From positions 1-64,000 of the forward strand of contig DAIDAC010000003.1 in the NCBI GenBank assembly GCA_027310825.1: DNA of 64,000 nt. Direction: 5' to 3'. A program made the position numbers and the translations under genes. This DNA is from Candidatus Micrarchaeaceae archaeon. GTDB lineage: Archaea; Micrarchaeota; Micrarchaeia; Micrarchaeales; Micrarchaeaceae. Numbering within the stretch: position 1 is the first letter of the stretch; every line of letters starts with the position of its first letter. This document shows, one piece after another, positions 35,459-43,023 of this stretch. The notes below the pieces were generated by a model. It saw nothing but the letters and a program-made list of their open reading frames with translations, did not search any database and was not told the DNA's origin.

Positions 35459-37009
35459 TCAGAGCGTGCTCTGCTTTCCATGGTCGTTTGTGTCCTTGTA
35501 AGCTAGCGTCGACTGGATCTTCAGCACAAGCTCTCTCATCCTTTTCTCCTTCGCTCTTCCTATCATGAGATAGGTTTCGTCTTTCGTAGCCTTTGTAACG
35601 AAGATCAGCACTTCGCCGAAACTGATTCGCCCTGCTCTGCCCTTCCTTTGGATGTTTCTTATCTCGCTAGCCACAGGTTCGTAGAACATTACCACGTCAA
35701 CGCTAGGTATGTCGAGTCCTTCTTCTGCAATCGATGTTGCGACTAGCGCCCTGAACTTCTTGTCCCTGAAGTCCTGGATCACTTGCTGCTGGCTCGCCTG
35801 CGTAACTCCGTCCTTTTTTCCTACGAAAGAGTGTGCACTGATTCCGTTGTGGTTCAGAAGATCTGTGAGCTTCTTTATCGTCGATCTGTACTGCGCGAAT
35901 ATTATCATGCTGTTGCTCGGATACTCTTTCTTTATCGTGTTGACTATCTGGAACATCTTCGGATGCTCGAATCCCTGCGCAAGCGCATCCATCGCCACTT
36001 TGTTCGCCAGCACGACATTAGGATTCGCAAGTATGCCCTGCACCGCCCTGCTCTTCGTGTCCCTGTTCTTCAGCGACTCTATGTAGCTGACGAATGGGTA
36101 GAGCCCTTCGCAGGTGACAAGGTCGTATGCGTGGACCAGATCGAGCACGTAGACGTAGCTGTTCATCGCCGAGAACTTGTAGCTTGGAGCCTGTATCCTC
36201 TTTATGTTGTCGCCTATTTCTAGAAGACGGCCTTTCGGAAGGGTCTCGAAGTTGTTGGAGTAGCTAAGCCCTTTGTGGTAGAGCTTTCCCAGATGCTCTT
36301 CTATTACCGGTCTCAGATGGTTAGCCACTTCGTTTATCTCTGGAGTTTTGTCGACGTAGTATGTCTTTATCGCCTTCCCCATCACGTAGGGCTCGACATC
36401 AGGATCAGACGATATCCTTATCTCTATGTTCTCTATTCCAAGGATCTGCACAAGCTCGTTTATCTTCTCGCGCTTGCTTCCTGGCGATGCAGTCAGGCCT
36501 AGCAGCTGGATTCCTCGTGTTTTGCATTCGTCAGCTATGTGGGTGTATGCATATTTTCCTGCCGCTCTATGGCATTCGTCAAAGATGACGATTCCCACAT
36601 CGTCCAAATTCAATCTTCCTGCTTTTATGTCGTTTGATATTGTCTGCGGAGTAGCAGCGATTACCTTTGCATTGTCTTCTATCTCCTTCCTTTTTGAAGC
36701 GCTTGTTGTTCCTGTGAGAAGCGGCATGCGCTCTTTCTCCACCTTTAGGAGAGCCTCGAGCGACTTGTGGTGCTGTTCGCTGAGGGGCTTTGTTGGAGCA
36801 AGGATTATTGCCTTCTTTCCGTTGTGGAGGACAGCCGCCATCGCAAAAATGGCTATGAGCGTTTTTCCCAAGCCTGTAGGCAGCACTACAAGCGTATTCT
36901 TTCCGGTGTACACGCTCTTTATGATGTTGATCTGGTAGGATCTGGGCTCAATCTGCGAGGTGTCGACAAGCCTGTCATATGGGCTCAGCTCGCTCCACGA
37001 AGGATTCAT
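35459..37009 (-). CDS. hef: Hef/FANCM-type helicase without nuclease domain
   Basis: 516 residues, the helicase half of Hef only. Motif I is VLPTGLGKT, motif II is FDECH, motif III is LGLTASPG, and motif VI is IQRKGRAGR. The insert domain between the RecA folds is present (about 220-330). The C-terminal XPF-type nuclease and HhH of euryarchaeal Hef are absent: the protein ends about 60 residues after motif VI. It remodels stalled forks and junctions; cleavage may come from the neighbouring Hjc. Confidence 0.9.
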   Translation of the reverse strand: MNPSWSELSPYDRLVDTSQIEPRSYQINIIKSVYTGKNTLVVLPTGLGKTLIAIFAMAAVLHNGKKAIILAPTKPLSEQHHKSLEALLKVEKERMPLLTGTTSASKRKEIEDNAKVIAATPQTISNDIKAGRLNLDDVGIVIFDECHRAAGKYAYTHIADECKTRGIQLLGLTASPGSKREKINELVQILGIENIEIRISSDPDVEPYVMGKAIKTYYVDKTPEINEVANHLRPVIEEHLGKLYHKGLSYSNNFETLPKGRLLEIGDNIKRIQAPSYKFSAMNSYVYVLDLVHAYDLVTCEGLYPFVSYIESLKNRDTKSRAVQGILANPNVVLANKVAMDALAQGFEHPKMFQIVNTIKKEYPSNSMIIFAQYRSTIKKLTDLLNHNGISAHSFVGKKDGVTQASQQQVIQDFRDKKFRALVATSIAEEGLDIPSVDVVMFYEPVASEIRNIQRKGRAGRISFGEVLIFVTKATKDETYLMIGRAKEKRMRELVLKIQSTLAYKDTNDHGKQSTL

Positions 37010-37101
37010 GGTATGGAATGTGTCGGCAGGGTTTATAACCTCTTTTGCAGGAGAGCATAATCCATTAAATAGTTTTCACTTCATTAGCTATCTGCATTCG
37101 T

Positions 37102-37175
37102 GCCACAGTAGCTTAACCTGGGTAAGCGTCCCGCTGAAGACGGGAAGATTGCTGGTTCAAATCCGGCCTGTGGCA
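37102..37175 (+). tRNA. tRNA-Phe (GAA)
   Basis: Complete cloverleaf: acceptor GCCACAG/CTGTGGC, D-stem GCTT/AAGC, anticodon stem TCCCG/CGGGA with loop CTGAAGA (anticodon GAA), T-arm with TTCAAAT, discriminator A. No CCA is encoded and no intron is seen. Confidence 0.96.
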
Positions 37176-37240
37176 TTTCTATTCCTTTTACGATAGCTTT
37201 AAGTATTTATTTAAGTATAAATATGTTTACTTAAGTAAAA
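37172..37240 (+). repeat. Direct repeat R1 with promoter and palindrome
   Basis: About 69 bases beginning at the last bases of tRNA-Phe. It closely matches 37760-37829 (one indel, few substitutions). It contains CGATAGCTTTAA, TTTATTTAAGTATAAAT and the perfect palindrome TTTACTTAAGTAAA. It ends 25 bases before the gene at 37266, so it is that gene's promoter region. Confidence 0.75.
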
Positions 37241-37265
37241 ATTATATATCCAATAAGGTGGGAGA

Positions 37266-37550
37266 ATGGCCGTGAACATACCTATGGAAAAACGGGATAA
37301 AATCTATGCCGAGCTTGACAAGTTTTTAAAGGAGAAGATTGGTGACAACGGCTATGCTCTAATTTTCGTTTACGCAGCCGGCGAAATTGAAGGCGATAGT
37401 GGCAAGGGGCTTAGGACTGATTTGATGTCCCACACGCTAACTAATTTAAATGAGCACTCCCCATTAGTATCGTGGCAAGGCATATTGTCTAGCTTGGCAG
37501 AAGAGTTCAATAAGCTATCTGACCAGTATGGATTGCCAGAACCAAAGTGA
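37266..37550 (+). CDS. Small hypothetical protein
   Basis: 94 residues, not recognised. A charged N-terminal helix (EKRDKIYAELDKFLKEK) is followed by a strand (YALIFVYAAG) and two helices. ATG follows GGTGGGAG. No homologue can be named. With the next gene it forms a two-gene unit enclosed by repeats R1 and R2. Confidence 0.6.
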   Translation: MAVNIPMEKRDKIYAELDKFLKEKIGDNGYALIFVYAAGEIEGDSGKGLRTDLMSHTLTNLNEHSPLVSWQGILSSLAEEFNKLSDQYGLPEPK

Positions 37551-37554
37551 TGAG

Positions 37555-37734
37555 ATGACTAGACATATAATCGGATCAAGGGAAGATCTGAGAAAAATGC
37601 TCAAGAGCGGCATTCTCGCATACCTCCGTAACTTTAAGCTCCCAAAAAACATGAAAGTTATCAGGCACACTGAAAAGGTAGTGGATGGCGTGACTGGTAC
37701 AACTACGGAATACACAATCACACATTCTCGCTAA
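37555..37734 (+). CDS. Very small hypothetical protein
   Basis: 59 residues from ATG 37555, five bases after the previous stop; an ATG at 37528 overlapping the previous gene is the alternative. Basic N-terminal half (REDLRKMLKSGILAYLRNFKL) and a beta-rich end (TGTTTEYTITHS). Not recognised. R2 begins 26 bases after the stop. Confidence 0.5.
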   Translation: MTRHIIGSREDLRKMLKSGILAYLRNFKLPKNMKVIRHTEKVVDGVTGTTTEYTITHSR

Positions 37735-37759
37735 GTCGAGTTCTTGGTAACAACAAACC

Positions 37760-37829
37760 GGCATTTCTATTTCTCTATGCGATAGCTTTAAATATTTATT
37801 TAAGTATAAATTCATTTACTTAAGTAAAA
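37760..37829 (+). repeat. Direct repeat R2 with promoter and palindrome
   Basis: Second copy of R1: the GGCATTTCTATT start, CGATAGCTTTAAATATTT, then AAGTATAAAT and the same TTTACTTAAGTAAA palindrome. It ends 12 bases before the first pilin-like gene. R1 and R2 therefore likely bind the same regulator and control both transcription units. Confidence 0.75.
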
Positions 37830-37841
37830 GCTCGTGTTCAT

Positions 37842-38051
37842 TTGAAAGCGCAGATAGTGTTCGAGACGTTGGTGATGCTTGCAATCGCATCCTCTCTTGC
37901 CGCGATGCTGCTCTGGGCAGGAAGCGCGTACTCGTCTAGGGCCTTCCAGGCAAGAACAAATTTGTCGAATGGAATAGGCGCTGCTGCGAACGATCTGAAC
38001 AACAGCGTTGCGTTCGCAGGCCAGTACGGAATATTTGTGGTGGGGCATTGA
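37842..38051 (+). CDS. Pilin-like protein 1
   Basis: 69 residues with a TTG start. The N-terminus is MKAQIVFETL followed by a ~20-residue hydrophobic helix. This matches the archaeal class III (type IV pilin-like) signal: a very short basic leader, Gln at +1, Glu at +5. EppA-like peptidases cut before the Q. The mature protein is tiny and may be a pilin or an assembly subunit. Its stop overlaps the next start (TTGA). Confidence 0.75.
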   Translation: MKAQIVFETLVMLAIASSLAAMLLWAGSAYSSRAFQARTNLSNGIGAAANDLNNSVAFAGQYGIFVVGH

Positions 38052-38413
38052 AGGCTCAGATGGCAAGCATGGAGCTTATGATTGCACTATTGGCTTATTC
38101 GGTGCCATTCTCGATATTCCTGATCACTTCATCGCTTTCTTATTCCTCGCTCGCGTCTTCGTATCTTTCAGAGAGCAAAATTGTGTCTGTCAACTCAAGG
38201 GTCCAAGATGTGGTGTCGTCTTCAGAGAGCGCAAACCTAGGTGTGCACCAGTTAGAGAGCCTTCTGAACAATTCAATAGGGAACCATTATGCTCTTCTGC
38301 CTGCTTCTTCTGTATTCACGGCTTACAACGGCACATTGCTGCTCTCGAGGCTCGTCGTGCTCAATAGGACTATCTATCGATTAGAGGTGTATGGAAATGA
38401 AACTGCAAAGTAG
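38048..38413 (+). CDS. Pilin-like protein 2
   Basis: 121 residues, TTG start overlapping the previous stop. It starts MKAQMASMELMIALLAY: class III-type leader, then a hydrophobic helix. The rest is Ser/Asn-rich with beta character and possible N-glycosylation sequons (NNS, NGT, NRT). Overlaps the next gene. Exported, cell-surface. Confidence 0.72.
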   Translation: MKAQMASMELMIALLAYSVPFSIFLITSSLSYSSLASSYLSESKIVSVNSRVQDVVSSSESANLGVHQLESLLNNSIGNHYALLPASSVFTAYNGTLLLSRLVVLNRTIYRLEVYGNETAK

Positions 38414-39689
38414 CATCGAATTTCTTGCGATACTGTCAGGAGTCGCAATCTTCTGCGTAGCTGTGCTCGGATTGTATATATCATTCAACCACAGCCAGAA
38501 GTCGGAGTACTCTGCGTTGGACAACTACACTGCAATAAACCCCCAAAGCAACACCTCGTCAGTAGCTTCAGGAGGAATTTACCTTTACGGATCCATCCCA
38601 AGCCAGATACTCATCAACAAAAGCAATAACTTCGAAGTTCTGTTGTCATATCCCTCGGACTACAAAGTTGCAAAGGTCACTGCGACATCGGGCACGACAA
38701 TATTGCCTTCTCAGTATGGCACTCTTAACTATTCTCCAATCGATGTGCTCTCATTCTCTGCGCTTCCATCAAAGGTTGGTCCAGTAAGTATCAACATCAC
38801 AGCAGAGTTCGTGTCGCAGAATTCCACAGTCGACAAAAGCGTCACGCTGCAGAGCTTTGCGGCGCTTTCAGGAAGCGGTGGGACAAACGGCACAGCAGAG
38901 TTCAACGTCAAGCTGGTGCGGAACAACGAGAGCATAATATATCCCCTCCAGAAGCCAGCCGGAATAGACAGGTTTTCCACGCTTAATCACTGCGCTTGGT
39001 ACGACTTCTGGGGCAACAGAGAAGGTGTCGACGGCCAATGCGGCTCCTACAATGCATGGGGCTTTGTTGTCGGCGATGGATCGTGCAATTGGTGGAGAGG
39101 AACCTACGATAGATATTACTGCATTTATCCTGGAGCAACAGGAACTAACGAGATTGGCATAGGCACCAACGACAGTGCACACTTCAATACAACATTATAC
39201 CTGCGGAATTCATCGTCGCTGTACACCGCGAACCTTTCGAGCGCTAACGAGTCTTCGTCGCTGTTCAAAAGCGGCTCTGTGACAGGTTCTGCTAGCTCGA
39301 ACGGCGTTTTCTTCCAGCCAATAGCTCCGTATCCGTACTACACATATGCAGTATTGCAGAGTTCTCAGGGCACAACCATAGTCCCGCTAAGCAACTACAG
39401 CAGATATTCTACAAACGTGTCGCAGCTCGAGAGCACGCTCAAGCTCTACAACAACAGCGGAGTGTCTGGCCAGACCTTTCAGTATGTGATGTCAGGAATC
39501 GCCTTCGCAAATCAATCAGAGGAAGGATTGGTCAACGCCAAAGCGGTGAGCAACGGATGCAGCATAAGCGGCCTTTCGTTTGTCTGCAAGCCGGCAACCC
39601 CATTCGAATACACAATTGACGTCGCAATAGACAACTCTACGGCAAACCAGTCTGTTCCGTATCTTGGCTCAGTGATAAACATAAAGTGA
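38397..39689 (+). CDS. Large pilin-like surface protein
   Basis: About 430 residues from ATG 38397 (an ATG two codons upstream is possible). The leader MKLQSSIEFLAIL fits the class III motif Q-x-S-x-E-x-x-x-L exactly. The long extracellular part has many Asn-x-Ser/Thr sites. Around residues 195-250 is a Cys/Trp-rich module (CAWYDFWGN, then CNWWRGTYDRYYC), suggestive of a disulphide-stabilised binding domain. As the largest member of the set it could be the adhesive tip. That is inference. Confidence 0.75.
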   Translation: MKLQSSIEFLAILSGVAIFCVAVLGLYISFNHSQKSEYSALDNYTAINPQSNTSSVASGGIYLYGSIPSQILINKSNNFEVLLSYPSDYKVAKVTATSGTTILPSQYGTLNYSPIDVLSFSALPSKVGPVSINITAEFVSQNSTVDKSVTLQSFAALSGSGGTNGTAEFNVKLVRNNESIIYPLQKPAGIDRFSTLNHCAWYDFWGNREGVDGQCGSYNAWGFVVGDGSCNWWRGTYDRYYCIYPGATGTNEIGIGTNDSAHFNTTLYLRNSSSLYTANLSSANESSSLFKSGSVTGSASSNGVFFQPIAPYPYYTYAVLQSSQGTTIVPLSNYSRYSTNVSQLESTLKLYNNSGVSGQTFQYVMSGIAFANQSEEGLVNAKAVSNGCSISGLSFVCKPATPFEYTIDVAIDNSTANQSVPYLGSVINIK

Positions 39690-39693
39690 TTAC

Positions 39694-40086
39694 GTGAAGG
39701 CCCAGTTTGCGCTCATGGAATCTTTTGCATCAATCGTGCTTCTGGCCGTTGCAGGCTCAGCTATCGCAGGTCTATCAGCGACAACAAATCCAGGAAAGAC
39801 ATACTCGAGCATAGAATCTTCTAATCTCGTGTTCGACTTTCCCGCTATTGTGAATTTGAATTCAACTGTTGCTGGTTGCCTTGCAAACCTGACCTACGGA
39901 TGTTCTTCCGGCATATTCTCTGAACTGGATCAAGCATACGGCTTGAGCTACTCCCAGATTACTGTCGGAAACAGGAGCGAATCTTCTGGACTGTTGTCAT
40001 TGTGCAAGAATTCGCAAACAGTCTGCACGCCAATAGCCATAAACAAAACTTATTCCGTGGCGTGCCTATACTTTTGCAGTGGTTGA
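39694..40086 (+). CDS. Pilin-like protein 3
   Basis: 130 residues, GTG start four bases after the previous stop. It starts MKAQFALMESFASIVLLAVAG: again Q at +1, Glu nearby, then a hydrophobic helix. Several cysteines in the mature part (AGCLANLTYGCS, LCKNSQTVCT, ACLYFCS) may form disulphides outside the cell. The next gene starts directly after its stop. Confidence 0.72.
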   Translation: MKAQFALMESFASIVLLAVAGSAIAGLSATTNPGKTYSSIESSNLVFDFPAIVNLNSTVAGCLANLTYGCSSGIFSELDQAYGLSYSQITVGNRSESSGLLSLCKNSQTVCTPIAINKTYSVACLYFCSG

Positions 40087-40377
40087 ATGGGCTTCTTCGG
40101 CATCCTGTTGATGGTGACTACATTTTTCTCGTTGATGGTAGTATCAAGCTTTTCTAATCTAATTTCAAATGCGTCTGCACTGAATAACGTCACTACAAAC
40201 TATGCACAACTGGCAAGAATTGAGTCGATGCAGGCAATGCTGCGTGGTTCGCAAGTGAATTCTACTTTGATAAACACAACTGCAGTAGCAGACGGAATGT
40301 CGATAAGCATATTCAATAACACCGAAATATTCTCCGATGCCGGTGGAAGCACCTACTATATGGCGATGCCTAGATGA
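40087..40377 (+). CDS. Small membrane-anchored surface protein
   Basis: 96 residues. It opens with a hydrophobic helix (FGILLMVTTFFSLMVV) without the MKAQ leader. Then comes an Asn/Ser/Thr-rich extracellular part with NAS, NVT and NST sites. It is the last gene of the pilin-like operon. It could be a minor pilin whose leader has diverged, or an anchor. Confidence 0.65.
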   Translation: MGFFGILLMVTTFFSLMVVSSFSNLISNASALNNVTTNYAQLARIESMQAMLRGSQVNSTLINTTAVADGMSISIFNNTEIFSDAGGSTYYMAMPR

Positions 40378-40381
40378 GATA

Positions 40382-40424
40382 TATACCATATAACCGTAAA
40401 GTATTTATATATCTATATGGTATA
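40382..40424 (+). promoter_or_regulatory. Inverted-repeat operator at the vapBC promoter
   Basis: Arms TATACCATATA (40382-40392) and TATATGGTATA (40414-40424) are perfect complements around a TATA-like GTATTTATATATC. The right arm ends eight bases before the antitoxin ATG. It is typical of toxin-antitoxin autoregulation. Confidence 0.65.
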
Positions 40425-40432
40425 ATATATTC

Positions 40433-40681
40433 ATGGTCAAAACAACAATAATGCTGGACAACCAGCTTTACAAAGAGCTTATCAACGAGGCGATAAGAGA
40501 GTACGGCAGCACTAGAAAGCTATCTGTGCTGATAAACAGAAAGCTTAGACAGGCAGGAACCATGGCAAAAACGTCGAAAGTTAAGAGAGTCACGATCAAA
40601 CTCGGTAGAAAACTAAATGAGAAAGAGCTCGAACGTGCAATTGAGAAGGGCTGGAGTGAGGGGGTAAAATGGAGTGCGTAA
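40433..40681 (+). CDS. VapB-like antitoxin
   Basis: 82 residues. The N-terminus (VKTTIMLDNQLYKELINEA) looks like a ribbon-helix-helix: one strand, then two helices. The basic middle is followed by KLGRKLNEKELERAIEKGW, which probably wraps the toxin. It overlaps the PIN gene by 13 bases, as is usual for vapBC. The operator upstream supports DNA binding. Confidence 0.82.
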   Translation: MVKTTIMLDNQLYKELINEAIREYGSTRKLSVLINRKLRQAGTMAKTSKVKRVTIKLGRKLNEKELERAIEKGWSEGVKWSA

Positions 40682-41070
40682 TAGACACGAACGCTTTGGT
40701 ATACGAGATGATCGAGGATTCAGAACATCACGCCGAGGCAGTGTCCACTTTCAATAAGATAGAACATCGTGTCATACCTAGCGTAGTCATTGAAGAACTA
40801 GTCCACGTGCTAAAACAGTTAGACGTCAAAGAAGAAATCATAAGAAAAAAACTGGAAGAGATATTAAGTGATGAAGGGACTGAGATAGCACCGGTCACTG
40901 CTGCTAATATCGAGGGGGCAGCAAACTTGATTGCATCTCACAGTGTTTCATTTAGGAGATTTAATGACAAACTAGTTCTTTCTGTTGCAAGGACTGGAGG
41001 ACTTCCACTCTTCACGTTCGATAAAGACCTTTTGAGTCAATGCAGAAAAGAGAACATCAAAAATCCATAA
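40669..41070 (+). CDS. VapC-like PIN-domain toxin
   Basis: 133 residues. PIN-domain acidic residues are visible: Asp in CVIDTNALVY, Glu in VVIEELVHVL, Asp in RFNDKLVLSVA, and Asp in FTFDKDLL. VapC toxins are Mg2+-dependent RNases that often cut tRNA or rRNA. The gene ends exactly where the opposite-strand tRNA-Val begins, so the pair may have inserted beside that tRNA. Confidence 0.88.
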   Translation: MECVIDTNALVYEMIEDSEHHAEAVSTFNKIEHRVIPSVVIEELVHVLKQLDVKEEIIRKKLEEILSDEGTEIAPVTAANIEGAANLIASHSVSFRRFNDKLVLSVARTGGLPLFTFDKDLLSQCRKENIKNP

Positions 41071-41142
41071 TGGGCCCGAAGGGAATCGAACCCCTGGTCT
41101 TTCCCGTGTGAAGGGAACGTCTTACCATTCGACTACGGGCCC
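41071..41142 (-). tRNA. tRNA-Val (CAC)
   Basis: Minus-strand cloverleaf: acceptor GGGCCCG/CGGGCCC, D-arm GTC/GAC, anticodon stem TTCCC/GGGAA with loop TTCACAC (anticodon CAC), T-loop TTCGATT, discriminator A. No intron and no encoded CCA. D- and T-arms are nearly identical to the Val (GAC) gene at 61790. Confidence 0.95.
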
Positions 41143-41198
41143 GCGAATTAAGATATGCCGATTAGATTAAAATACTCTCTGTCGTTCAAATATATTGT

Positions 41199-41747
41199 AT
41201 GTCGAAGTTTTATACTGGAAGAGGGGACGACGGTTCTACTGGCACAATGGGAAGTGCGAGGATGAACAAGGACAGCAAGCTAGCCTGCGCCCTTGGCGAT
41301 GTGGACGAGCTCAACAGCGTGATCGGAGTTGCGCTGGCAAACCTTACTGATGAACACGTGTCTAGAGGGCTCAAAGTAATCCAAGACAAGCTGTTCAAAA
41401 TCGGAGCAGAGCTCTCGTCGTCTGTAGAAGGCGGCATAAAGCCTGAATTCTCTTTGTCAAAGGAAGACATCAGAGAGCTCGAAAGCTCAATCGACTCGAT
41501 ATCGGCGAAACTTCCTCCACTCAAGAAGTTCGTGCTTCCGGGAGGTACAGCCGGTGCATCAAACCTCCACCTCGCGCGGTCTGTTGCAAGAAGAGCAGAA
41601 CGATCTGTAATCGCATTTTCATCAGAGGCGAAGATCAGCGAGAGCATGAAGGCTTATCTCAACAGACTGTCTTCATACTTTTTCGTTGCAGCTCTTTATG
41701 TGAACAAAGAACAAGGGGTAGAAGAGGACAATCCTACATACGGTTAA
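41199..41747 (+). CDS. Cob(I)alamin adenosyltransferase (PduO type)
   Basis: 182 residues, PduO-type five-helix bundle. Signatures are FYTGRGDDGSTG (ATP-binding N-terminus), GDVDELNS, FVLPGG, and HLARSVARRAERSV with LNRLSSYFFVAALY. It transfers the adenosyl group of ATP to cobalamin. No other B12 gene or B12-dependent enzyme is in this window. Ends directly against the convergent scpB. Confidence 0.92.
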   Translation: MSKFYTGRGDDGSTGTMGSARMNKDSKLACALGDVDELNSVIGVALANLTDEHVSRGLKVIQDKLFKIGAELSSSVEGGIKPEFSLSKEDIRELESSIDSISAKLPPLKKFVLPGGTAGASNLHLARSVARRAERSVIAFSSEAKISESMKAYLNRLSSYFFVAALYVNKEQGVEEDNPTYG

Positions 41748-42215
41748 TCAGAAATTGAAGTACTCCTTGAACTTGAGGGTTGTCTCGAGCTTCTTTGTGC
41801 GGCCGCTTGCCTTTGCCGTTATGAAGTCCTTTTCCTTCAGTTCCTTGAGGTAATCGTATGTCGCGCTTCCGAATGTCTTGACGACAGCGCTCTGTAGCAC
41901 AGGTTCGTTCTTGCTGACAAACGCCAGTATTCTCATTGCTCCTTTTGTGAGCTCTGGAGTCCCTGCGAGCGAACTGACCCTGCTTGCGTATGGTTCCTTC
42001 ACGCTTAGTATGTATTTGTCGCCGATTTTGAAGACTCCCAACGAACTCTGGTTCTTCTCGTAATCGTTTGTAAGCTCTGTAAGCATTGTTGTGACTGCTC
42101 CCACGGAAGCCACTCCTATCGCCTGTGAAATCTCAGACGCGCTCATCGCCTTTCCTGAAACGAACAGCGCAGCTTCAACAAGCCTTTTGTAGTCGATGCT
42201 CTGAAGACCTTCCAT
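41748..42215 (-). CDS. scpB: Segregation and condensation protein ScpB
   Basis: 155 residues with the two winged-helix layout of ScpB: VEAALFVSGKAMSASEISQAIG at the start, then KEPYASRVSSLA and ELTKGAMRILAFVSKNEPV. It acts as a kite subunit on the ScpA kleisin in the SMC complex. It starts directly after the scpA stop. Confidence 0.92.
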   Translation of the reverse strand: MEGLQSIDYKRLVEAALFVSGKAMSASEISQAIGVASVGAVTTMLTELTNDYEKNQSSLGVFKIGDKYILSVKEPYASRVSSLAGTPELTKGAMRILAFVSKNEPVLQSAVVKTFGSATYDYLKELKEKDFITAKASGRTKKLETTLKFKEYFNF

Positions 42216-42950
42216 TCAATTACCGGATACCCTTATGAAAATCTCGTCGAAGAATCGCTCCTGCGCTATTGCTATTCTGTCCTTGTGGGCAAGGAACAGG
42301 AGCGGTATAAAGAGATCGAGTAGAATGCTTTCTGTGTTGCTGAAGGTATTTGCAAGGTTTGCGAATGTCGTGATTCCTTCTTTGTCTAGGTTTCCCTTCA
42401 CCATCTCGAGGACGTGCTCTATCTTCTGGTCAATGTCCTCTTTGTTGATCGTGAACTGCATCGGTATGTTGTGCTCCTTTATGAGAAGCTCTCTCTTCTG
42501 CTTAAGCTTAATTGCGTCGTCAAGAGCGACCATGAGTTCAGTGAGAGTGACCCTCTTGTTAGGTTGCATCCTCAGCCTTGGAATCAGCGGAGGAACCTCC
42601 GGAATTACCCTCGGCGCAGTCGGCTCGTAGACCTCTTCTGGCTCAGGGATCTCGAATACATTGAGAGTGTCGCTCTTCAATCTAAGCAGTATGGAAGCTG
42701 CAAGGATTATGTTTGCAGGAACGTGAAGATCCAGCACCTTCATGCGCTTCACAGCATCGATATAGCCGTCGACAACCTTCTGTATGTCTATGTTCCATGG
42801 ATCTAGCTGGTTTGTCTCGACAAGCTCGACTAGAAGCTCTCTCCATGTGGCCTCCTTTACGAATTCCTCCATGCTAAGCTGGCGCCCTTCCTGGCTCTGG
42901 CTGAGTGCCGGCACTGTCAGCGTGTCCGTTGTCGTCGTAGGGGTCGCCAT
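42216..42950 (-). CDS. scpA: Segregation and condensation protein ScpA (kleisin)
   Basis: 244 residues from ATG 42950 (an upstream in-frame start would begin inside the promoter). The kleisin N-terminus has ATWRELLVELVETNQLDPWNIDI, then the DLHVPANIILAASILLRLKS helix. The C-terminal winged helix has FANLANTFSNTESILLDLFIPLLFLAH. It bridges SMC heads with ScpB. A Ser/Thr-rich first 20 residues is extra. Divergent from the Toprim gene. Confidence 0.92.
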   Translation of the reverse strand: MATPTTTTDTLTVPALSQSQEGRQLSMEEFVKEATWRELLVELVETNQLDPWNIDIQKVVDGYIDAVKRMKVLDLHVPANIILAASILLRLKSDTLNVFEIPEPEEVYEPTAPRVIPEVPPLIPRLRMQPNKRVTLTELMVALDDAIKLKQKRELLIKEHNIPMQFTINKEDIDQKIEHVLEMVKGNLDKEGITTFANLANTFSNTESILLDLFIPLLFLAHKDRIAIAQERFFDEIFIRVSGN

Positions 42951-42962
42951 ATTTACCCTGTT

Positions 42963-43020
42963 AGTCGCCTGTAAACGATAGATATATAATAGCAAAAGTA
43001 TTTATTTGATATAGGCGACT
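42963..43020. promoter_or_regulatory. Divergent promoter with inverted repeat
   Basis: AGTCGCCT at 42963-42970 and AGGCGACT at 43013-43020 form a perfect inverted repeat around two TATA-like boxes (GATATATAAT and GTATTTATTTGATA). Each arm lies just before a start codon, so both mRNAs may begin with the same AGGCGACT element. Confidence 0.45.
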
Positions 43021-43023
43021 GGC

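Noticed and set aside
37172-37829. R1/R2 as proven attL/attR sites of an integrated element
   Set aside because: Overlap with the tRNA is only its last bases, no integrase lies between, and both repeats look like promoters.
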